Assembly (NCBI RefSeq): GCF_013369485.1
Contig: NZ_JABWEB010000002.1
Coordinates: 310,001 to 374,000 of the forward strand
From: Massilia sp. BJB1822
GTDB lineage: Bacteria > Pseudomonadota > Gammaproteobacteria > Burkholderiales > Burkholderiaceae_D
DNA length: 64,000 bases
Direction of reading: 5' to 3'
The stretch's first letter is position 1. Every line of letters begins with the position of its first letter. Of this stretch, positions 58,438 through 64,000 are shown piece after piece. The notes beneath the pieces are model-generated. The model saw only the letters and a list, made by a program, of their open reading frames with translations, did not search any database and had not been told where the DNA came from. The translations under genes and the position numbers were made by a program.

Positions 58438-58566
58438 ATGTCGATTACGGTTGTACAACTCGGTGTTGAGCATGGATCAAGTGAGCTTGGCGGATTCACT
58501 CCCAGCGTCGGCGCGGGTCTGGAGATTCATGTCCAAGGTCTGTATTTTTATCCCACCAACACGTAA
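58438..58566 (+). CDS. Tiny ORF or fragment behind the HEAT-like gene
   Basis: ATG 58438 directly follows the HEAT-like stop and opens 42 codons (MSITVVQLGVEHGSSELGGF, then TPSVGAGLEIHVQG and YFYPTNT). It has the same lower GC as the HEAT-like gene, so it could be a coupled small gene or the start of a lost one. No family is recognised. Confidence 0.35.
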   Translation: MSITVVQLGVEHGSSELGGFTPSVGAGLEIHVQGLYFYPTNT

Positions 58567-58584
58567 GTCCTTCCCCAACGATCC

Positions 58585-59664
58585 TTAAAGGCATGGCGCT
58601 TGCACCAGCATATTGGCGATGCGCAGAAATTCGGCGGGGCTGACCTTGCGCGGCGCGCTTCCTTCTGCCGCCGTCACCACGCGCTGGTGGCTGATGACCA
58701 TGCGCTGTTTCGGAACCACCAGAATGAACTGGCCATAATAGCCCCAGGCCATATAAGCGCCGGCCAGCGGCGAACCAGTGGGCAGGGCGGGTATCCACCA
58801 CATCAGGCCATAGTCGAGCTGGCGCCGCGCAGCCGATGGCGGATGCATATCGGCGGCGCGCGTCAGCGGCGTCGCGATGCGCGTCAGCCAGTTGGCGGGC
58901 AGGAGCTGGCGGCCGTTCCAGCGGCCTTCCTGCAGCATCAGCTGGCCCAGGCGGGCCATGTCGCGGGTCGAGAGATGGAAGTGGTAGGCCAGATGGCGCG
59001 AGCGTTTGGGGTCGCCATTGCGCCGCTGCTGCTCCAGCGTGAAATCTTCGAATTGCAGGGGCTGCGCCAGGTCGCTGGCAAAGCTTTGGTAAATATCGCG
59101 CCGCGTCAGCTGTTCATAGACCGTGCCGGCAACATTGAAATCCCAGTTGTTATACAAGAAGTAGGCGCCGGGCCGTTGCGAGCCGCGCGGCGGCGCGGCC
59201 TCCGCATCGTCGCCGGGATTGGCTGCCACATGATAGACGCCGGAACGCGCCGCCAGCAGATCGCCCACCTTGGCGCTGCGTTCGAGCGGCAGCAGGCCGC
59301 CGACATCGTCAATATCCAGCGATGCGAGGCTGCTGTCGAGGGAAATGGTGCCGGCGGCGACAGGCGGGCCATACATCATGGCCAGCACGCTTTTGCGGAC
59401 GGAATAGACCTGGTTGGCACGGTCCACGGCGCCATAGCTGAAGAATACCTCACCATCGCGCACCGCCATCAGCGAAGTGGTCGGCAGCATGGCCACCTCG
59501 CTGCGCACCTGGGCCAGACCGGCTTGGCAAGCCGGACTCGCCACCGCCATGGCTGGCCAGTGCAAGCCCGGATTATGCTCGGGCAGCGCAGCCGCGCTTG
59601 CCCAGCCCGAGAGCAGCAGAAGGGAGGCGGCGATGCGGATGCTATTTCTCCTCGATGAGGGCAT
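58585..59664 (-). CDS. Exported serine hydrolase, beta-lactamase class C/PBP4*-like
   Basis: The 359-residue product has a signal peptide (residues 1-24, ending WASA), the SxxK box in YSVRKSVLAM and the YxN box in YNNWDFN. No clear KTG-type third box stands out; HQR near the end (VISHQRV) may play that role. Members are esterases, D-amino-acid or D,D-peptidases or beta-lactamases. ATG 59664 lies 6 bp after the preceding gene's stop, so the pair is likely co-transcribed. Substrate unknown. Confidence 0.88.
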   Translation of the reverse strand: MPSSRRNSIRIAASLLLLSGWASAAALPEHNPGLHWPAMAVASPACQAGLAQVRSEVAMLPTTSLMAVRDGEVFFSYGAVDRANQVYSVRKSVLAMMYGPPVAAGTISLDSSLASLDIDDVGGLLPLERSAKVGDLLAARSGVYHVAANPGDDAEAAPPRGSQRPGAYFLYNNWDFNVAGTVYEQLTRRDIYQSFASDLAQPLQFEDFTLEQQRRNGDPKRSRHLAYHFHLSTRDMARLGQLMLQEGRWNGRQLLPANWLTRIATPLTRAADMHPPSAARRQLDYGLMWWIPALPTGSPLAGAYMAWGYYGQFILVVPKQRMVISHQRVVTAAEGSAPRKVSPAEFLRIANMLVQAPCL

Positions 59665-59669
59665 TTGCC

Positions 59670-60152
59670 TTAGGCCTCGGCTGTAGTTTCGCCAGCCAGT
59701 GCATAGCCCAGGGCAGCGCATTCTTCCAGGAAGCGCGCCCGGAACTTGACGGCATCGAAGCCGCCCAGCTTTTTCTGTTTGTCCAGCAGCAGGGCCGAGG
59801 TTTCATGGATCAGGTTCAGCACATAGGGAATCGCCTGTTCCTCCGGCAGGGAGGCCAGGAGCGCAAAGTCCGGCAGCACGCTGAAATGGCCAACATTAAA
59901 CCTGTCGGGAATGGCGGGAAGGCCCATGCGCGCCCGCCCGGATACCCGTTTCTGCAAGCGGAAGGGATGGCAGGGCTTGCCGTCCGGCCGGGTAAAACTC
60001 TTCAGCAGTTCAAGATCGATCCACAAATGTTCCATCTGCCCGCCATACTCCCCCCGCAGCCGCTCCTCCAGCGCTTTCAGCAGGGGGCGCATGGCACGTG
60101 CCAGCTCGGCGGTGGTTTGATCGACCATATTGGCGTGAATGCCGACTTCCAT
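59670..60152 (-). CDS. Uncharacterised 160-residue protein
   Basis: The product is mostly helical, with the landmarks MEVGIHANMVDQTTAELAR and IPYVLNLIHETSALLLDKQK. I recognise no family. AAAGGA is well placed for the ATG at 60152; two in-frame ATGs at 60158 and 60170 lie upstream. The gene is packed between the serine hydrolase and another unknown gene, so the three may be one operon. Confidence 0.7.
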   Translation of the reverse strand: MEVGIHANMVDQTTAELARAMRPLLKALEERLRGEYGGQMEHLWIDLELLKSFTRPDGKPCHPFRLQKRVSGRARMGLPAIPDRFNVGHFSVLPDFALLASLPEEQAIPYVLNLIHETSALLLDKQKKLGGFDAVKFRARFLEECAALGYALAGETTAEA

Positions 60153-60173
60153 ATCCATTCCTTTTCTCATTCT

Positions 60174-60668
60174 TTAGGCCAGGCGGCGCCAGGCGCTTGT
60201 TTCTTCATCCGTCAGTACCGGCCCCCAGCCGCCGCGCAGTTGCGCTTGCGCCTGGGCGTATTGGCGAAAATCGGGTTGGGCGACACCATGCTGCTGGCAG
60301 ATGTTCAGCACGATCTCCAGATGCCGCTTCGTTGCCGGCAGGTCGCCACCATACCAGGTGCTGGCGCTGGTTTCCAACACTTGCTCGACCAGTTCCACCA
60401 GGGTGTCGCAAATGTCCGCAGGGATGGCGGCGCGGACCGCGTCCGGCCATTCATCGCCCAGGCCGGTGATTGGCAGCGTGCTGAAGCCCTCGTCCCAGGC
60501 CACAAAGGACTCGCCGTCGGCCTGGCCGACCTTCCAGACATGGTCGATGAACTGTGTCAGGGCGGGATGCTTGATCTGATAGCGCCGGCAGAAACGCTGA
60601 AGGCAGGTGACGGCAATGCACTGCCGGGCGACTACGGAAAGATCGTCAATGGAAACGGCGCGGTTCAT
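60174..60668 (-). CDS. Uncharacterised 164-residue protein
   Basis: The product is helical, with VVARQCIAVTCLQRFCRRYQ near the start and DICDTLVELVEQVLETSAST later. I recognise no family. ATG 60668 is assumed; a TTG at 60710 overlapping the upstream stop is possible. It is 3 bp upstream of the next gene's earliest ATG, supporting co-transcription. Confidence 0.65.
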   Translation of the reverse strand: MNRAVSIDDLSVVARQCIAVTCLQRFCRRYQIKHPALTQFIDHVWKVGQADGESFVAWDEGFSTLPITGLGDEWPDAVRAAIPADICDTLVELVEQVLETSASTWYGGDLPATKRHLEIVLNICQQHGVAQPDFRQYAQAQAQLRGGWGPVLTDEETSAWRRLA

Positions 60669-60706
60669 GCGTTCAATATCACCTTGGAGTTTGCCGGGAA
60701 AACGCC

Positions 60707-61546
60707 TCAATGCTTCGGTGTCCAGTGCATCAGCCGCTCGTGCTGCTGCCGGTACTGTTCACTGAGACAGGCGGCCATGGCGGCGGTCTTGCTGCAGGTC
60801 GCGTCACGCCCCTTGAGCCATTCGAGCTGGAAAGCGCGCAATTCGTCCCGTCCACCGACGGTATCGTTGCCGCGCCGGATTTCATTGAACAGGGTGGCCA
60901 ATGCGAGATCCTGCTTCGCCAATTGGGCGTCGCCGCAAATGGTGCGTTCGATCGAGATCGCCGCCTTGCGGCAGTCAAAGGACGGACCCTCCGGCTTGGC
61001 GCGGTAGGCCGGGCGGACGAACTGGGTTGGCGCGATTGCCGAAACTTCTCCGTTCGGCGCGAGGTATTGCGCCTGCTTGGGTTGGACATCGACGTCGCTC
61101 AACCAGTTCGTGATGGCCTTGCGCGCAACGGCGGGAACCTCTTCCGGCCGCAGGTCGCTGGAGGCGAGCATCAAGGAATCTTCGTCCAGATAGACGCCGA
61201 TGCCCACGCCGTTCTGGCTGTCGAACCAGAACAAGCCCTTCACCATGCAGGCATGAGCGACGCAGGCGGAAACGCTGACGTAGCGCCGCTTCAGAACCAC
61301 GACGGGGTCGGGCGGACCGCCCAGGGCGCTCAGCAACTCGTCGGCTATCTTGGGCGGAACGCTATTTTTGATCAATTCCTTGGCACGCTTATCCCAAATA
61401 AAGGCGTTGCTTGATTTTCCCTCATAGGAAAGCACCCAGCCGGCCGGCTTTGCCGCCGCCCACGCGCTGTTTGCCATTGCCAGCAACAAGGCAAAGAATA
61501 TCCAAGGCATTAATCTATGGGTGTGTAGGATATTTGAACCCGCCAT
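60707..61546 (-). CDS. Exported protein with C-terminal LprI-like domain
   Basis: The 279-residue product has a signal peptide (LMPWIFFALLLAMANSAWA). A middle domain holds two Cys (SACVAHACMVKG). An LprI/DUF1311-type lysozyme-inhibitor-like C-terminus follows (FDCRKAAISIERTICGDAQL, then RDATCSKTAAMAACLSEQYR), with the paired cysteines typical of the family. It may guard the wall against lysozyme or bind another periplasmic partner. AAGGAGAGGTA precedes ATG 61546. It is the first gene of a reverse set of up to four genes. Confidence 0.82.
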   Translation of the reverse strand: MAGSNILHTHRLMPWIFFALLLAMANSAWAAAKPAGWVLSYEGKSSNAFIWDKRAKELIKNSVPPKIADELLSALGGPPDPVVVLKRRYVSVSACVAHACMVKGLFWFDSQNGVGIGVYLDEDSLMLASSDLRPEEVPAVARKAITNWLSDVDVQPKQAQYLAPNGEVSAIAPTQFVRPAYRAKPEGPSFDCRKAAISIERTICGDAQLAKQDLALATLFNEIRRGNDTVGGRDELRAFQLEWLKGRDATCSKTAAMAACLSEQYRQQHERLMHWTPKH

Positions 61547-61604
61547 TACCTCTCCTTGCTGAATTGAATAAAATTATACGGGCATCTTATTCTTCAAAGT
61601 AAAT

Positions 61605-61622
61605 AATTTCTAAATAGAAATT
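61605..61622. promoter_or_regulatory. Perfect 18-bp palindrome upstream of the NHL gene
   Basis: AATTTCTA-AA-TAGAAATT is a perfect inverted repeat in an AT-rich stretch between two divergent genes (61547-61678). It is a likely regulator site. Confidence 0.5.
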
Positions 61623-61678
61623 GTTTAGGGATTGCTAATGGGGTAAGCTTCCAGCTTCGATTCTCGCGAGCATTGCCG

Positions 61679-63823
61679 ATGTCCCAGTCCAAGTTGCCTC
61701 TTACCGTGGCGGCCATTGCCGTCAGCGCTGCGCTCGCCAGCGCCTGTACTGTCTACTATGTGATGCACTCGGGCGAAACGGCCCAGGTGCCGGCGCCGAA
61801 GGCGGCCAGCATCCGCCGCACGCCCAGATTGTGGACGGCGCGCGTGCACAGCCTGGCCGGCGATGGCGTGGCGGGCAATGTCAATGGTGCGGCCGCTCAG
61901 GCGCGCTTTGCCGATCCGTATGGGGTGGTGGCCGACAGCGCCGGCAATGTGTATATCAGTGATGGCGGCGCGAATAACCGCATCCGCAAGATCGGCGCCG
62001 ATGGCCAGGTCAGCACCCTGGCCGGTGGCGCAGAAGGTTATGCCGAAGGCAAGGGCGCACAGGCGGCATTCAACACGCCGTCCGGCCTTGCCATCGACAA
62101 GCAAGGCAATCTGTATGTGGCCGATACCGGCAACCACGTCATCCGCAAGGTGACGCCGGACGGCACCGTCTCCACGCTGGCCGGCAATGGCATCGCCGGC
62201 TACGCCGACGGCAAGGGCGCCGAGGCCCAGTTCAATGGGCCGCTGAGCGTGGCGGTCGATGCCGACGGCGCGGTGTTTGTGGCCGATACTTATAACGACC
62301 GCATCCGCCGCATCGCGCCGAATGGCGTGGTCACCACCGTCGCGGGCAGCGGCAAACCGGGCTTCACCGATGGCGCGGCCGCCTCGGCCCAATTCGATAC
62401 GCCCTGCGGCGTCGCCGTCGATGGCCTGGGCAATCTGTATATCGCCGACAGCTTGAACGACGCCATCCGCAAGCTCGGCACCGATGGCCTGGTCAGCACC
62501 ATCGTCAGCGCGCCGGAAGAGGCGCGCCAGCATATTCTGAGAAAGCCGATGGCGCTCACCGTCACACATGACGGCTTCCTCTACGTCGTCAGCGGCTCGC
62601 AAGGCCATGTGGTGCAGATCGCGCCCGACCGCGAATACGATGCGCTGCCCGATCTCGATCATCCGCCCGAGCCGGGCTACGGCAGCGACGGCAAGGTGCG
62701 CCTGTACGCGCCGCGCGGCGTGGCGCTGGCGGCCGATGGCGCGCTGCTGGTGTCGGACGCGCACACCTTCCGCCTGCACCGTCTGGCCGTGGCCGAGAAG
62801 GGCGAGACCGCGCCGCTGATCGTGCAGCCTGCGCCGCCCGCGCGCAAGGAGCCGATGCTGTGGCCCGTGGCGCCGCAGAACGAGCCGCATGAGGTGGTGG
62901 GCGTGATGGGCGAGGTGCGCGGTGATTTCGAGGGCGAGAGTCGGCACCACTTCCACAGCGGTCTGGATATCCAGGCCGACGTCGGCCAGCCGGTGCTGGC
63001 GGTGGCGCCGGCCAAGGTCAGCGATCCGCTGCCGAACTGGGGCTTCGGCTCGCTGTCGGAAGGCCTGCATCTTGGTTCGCTGTCCTACATCCATATGCGC
63101 GTGGGCCGCACGCCGGCCAACAAGGTGCTCGACGCGCGCTTCCAGCTGCTGGCCGACGAGAAGGGCAAGCCGGAGCGCGTGCGCGTGCGGCGCGGCACCC
63201 GCTTCGATATCGGCGAAACCCTGGGCACGGTGAATGGCATGGCCCATGTGCACCTCGATTATGCGCCCAACGGCGGCGTGCGCAACGCGCTCAGCCTGCC
63301 CTTCATCGGCCTGCGCGACACGGTAGCGCCGCGCATCGAGAGCATCGCGCTATACGACCGCAAGGACCGCAAGCTGCCGCTGGGGCATGGCAATCCCGTG
63401 CGCATTCCGCGCGAGATGGGCGAATTGAGTATCGTGGTCGAAGCTTACGATCAGATGGATGAGAACCTGGCGCGCCGCCGCCTGGGCCTGTACAAGCTGG
63501 GCTACCAGCTCTTGCAGCCCGACGGCACGCCGGCGCCCGGTTATGAGGAGCCGCGCATGGCCCAGGTCTACGACCGCCTGCCGCGCAACCGCGAGGCCGT
63601 GAAATACGTCTACGCGCCGAACAGCGGCATCACGGTCCACGGCAGCAAGACCACGCGCTTTGCCTACGTGCTGAATAACACGCTGAGCGATGGGCAGGTC
63701 ACGCCCGGCATGTGGAAGGTGGCCGATATCGCACCGGGCCAGTACACCTTGCGCATACTGGCCTCGGACTACGCGGGCAATGTGGCGACCACGGGCCGCG
63801 ATCTGCGCCTGGCGATCGAGTAG
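61679..63823 (+). CDS. NHL-repeat protein fused to an M23/LytM-like domain
   Basis: The 714-residue product starts with a signal anchor or signal peptide (LPLTVAAIAVSAALASAC). About five NHL repeats follow (residues 50-320: FADPYGVVADSAGNVYISD, FNTPSGLAIDKQGNLYVAD and so on), forming a beta-propeller. An M23-peptidase-like domain spans about 415-545, with its usual histidines and aspartate partly visible in HFHSGLDIQADVGQPVLAVA and HVHLDYAPNG. The C-terminus is beta-rich. A cell-wall endopeptidase or a structural relative with a propeller sensor is possible. No clear Shine-Dalgarno is seen before ATG 61679. Confidence 0.85.
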   Translation: MSQSKLPLTVAAIAVSAALASACTVYYVMHSGETAQVPAPKAASIRRTPRLWTARVHSLAGDGVAGNVNGAAAQARFADPYGVVADSAGNVYISDGGANNRIRKIGADGQVSTLAGGAEGYAEGKGAQAAFNTPSGLAIDKQGNLYVADTGNHVIRKVTPDGTVSTLAGNGIAGYADGKGAEAQFNGPLSVAVDADGAVFVADTYNDRIRRIAPNGVVTTVAGSGKPGFTDGAAASAQFDTPCGVAVDGLGNLYIADSLNDAIRKLGTDGLVSTIVSAPEEARQHILRKPMALTVTHDGFLYVVSGSQGHVVQIAPDREYDALPDLDHPPEPGYGSDGKVRLYAPRGVALAADGALLVSDAHTFRLHRLAVAEKGETAPLIVQPAPPARKEPMLWPVAPQNEPHEVVGVMGEVRGDFEGESRHHFHSGLDIQADVGQPVLAVAPAKVSDPLPNWGFGSLSEGLHLGSLSYIHMRVGRTPANKVLDARFQLLADEKGKPERVRVRRGTRFDIGETLGTVNGMAHVHLDYAPNGGVRNALSLPFIGLRDTVAPRIESIALYDRKDRKLPLGHGNPVRIPREMGELSIVVEAYDQMDENLARRRLGLYKLGYQLLQPDGTPAPGYEEPRMAQVYDRLPRNREAVKYVYAPNSGITVHGSKTTRFAYVLNNTLSDGQVTPGMWKVADIAPGQYTLRILASDYAGNVATTGRDLRLAIE

Positions 63824-63847
63824 GGCGGCGCGGCGTCCAGCGCCGTC

Positions 63848-64000
63848 TTACTGCGCGCCGCCATTGCTGGCCGGTGCCGGGCAAGCAAGCCCTTTGCCGC
63901 GCCACTTCTCTGCCAGCTCCTTGCTGGCCGCCTGGCCCAGTTCGCCGTTTTCGTAGACGCGGATCAGGCGCTGGACGGCAATCGCGTCGCCGCGTTCGGC
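63848..64000 (-). CDS. C-terminal end of a Sel1/TPR-like protein (5' end off window)
   Basis: The last 50 codons are present, reading AERGDAIAVQRLIRVYENGE, then LGQAASKELAEKW, with helix pairs and spacing of a Sel1-like repeat. It ends with an Ala/Pro/Gly tail (PAPASNGGAQ) and TAA at 63848. The stop is 24 bp from the converging NHL gene. Confidence 0.7.
   Translation of the reverse strand, partial: AERGDAIAVQRLIRVYENGELGQAASKELAEKWRGKGLACPAPASNGGAQ

Noticed and set aside
1..64000. CRISPR array, rRNA genes, integrase or complete prophage
   Set aside because: No regularly spaced repeats, rRNA sequence or phage structural genes were seen.

Overview
The window is GC-rich, densely coded DNA from a betaproteobacterium, most likely of the Oxalobacteraceae (Massilia/Duganella/Janthinobacterium-like). 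This rests on overall protein character: a PEP-CTERM exported protein, a multicopper oxidase next to an outer-membrane efflux factor, a CBS/cystathionine lyase pair, and very high GC at third codon positions. No rRNA or species marker is present, so the placement is an inference.

Region 1 (1-19,895) is two converging operons that look like one physiological unit. The forward arm starts with the C-terminal part of a penicillin-binding transpeptidase. It continues through four poorly characterised proteins (two look SPFH-like, one has zinc ribbons and a long coiled coil) and ends with a SHOCT-kinase-coiled-coil-FGE fusion. The reverse arm has a second Ser/Thr kinase, an FtsW/RodA-like polymerase with a large FHA-like N-terminal extension, an unknown protein, an SH3 membrane protein, a PP2C phosphatase and a true FHA protein. 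OsmC and pirin genes lie between the arms. PBP + SEDS + kinase + phosphatase + FHA recalls the actinobacterial pknAB/pstP/rodA/pbpA locus.

Region 2 (20-29.4 kb) has a glycine-zipper protein, a GNAT, an M28 peptidase, an MBL hydrolase and a TonB receptor. A translationally coupled copper-handling set follows: CopL-like, His/Met-rich protein, TolC-like lipoprotein and Tat-exported two-domain multicopper oxidase. It ends in a compact double-palindrome repeat. Region 3 (29.5-45 kb) is mostly ordinary chromosome: CLC-F-like antiporter, DUF72, PEP-CTERM protein, DUF535, tRNA-Leu(UAA), ParB-like protein, Ntn acylase, isochorismatase-like hydrolase, GlxA-type regulator, an orphan antitoxin-like regulator, the transsulfuration pair and thymidine kinase.

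Region 4 (45.1-52.2 kb) is accessory. An IS3-family element truncates a small exported protein. After an AT-rich spacer comes a compact RiPP cassette: a 55-residue double-glycine precursor with a Cys-rich core, an MvdC/D-like ATP-grasp ligase, an HlyD-type adaptor and a C39-peptidase ABC exporter. This is the best candidate for an undescribed natural-product system here.

Region 5 (52.3-64 kb) has the tail-specific protease Prc, small RNA/terminator signals, a nitrilase-superfamily gene broken by a one-base frameshift, an SDR, a lower-GC HEAT-like gene, a class-C-type serine hydrolase, two unknowns, an LprI-domain protein, an NHL-repeat/M23-like fusion and the end of a Sel1-like gene.
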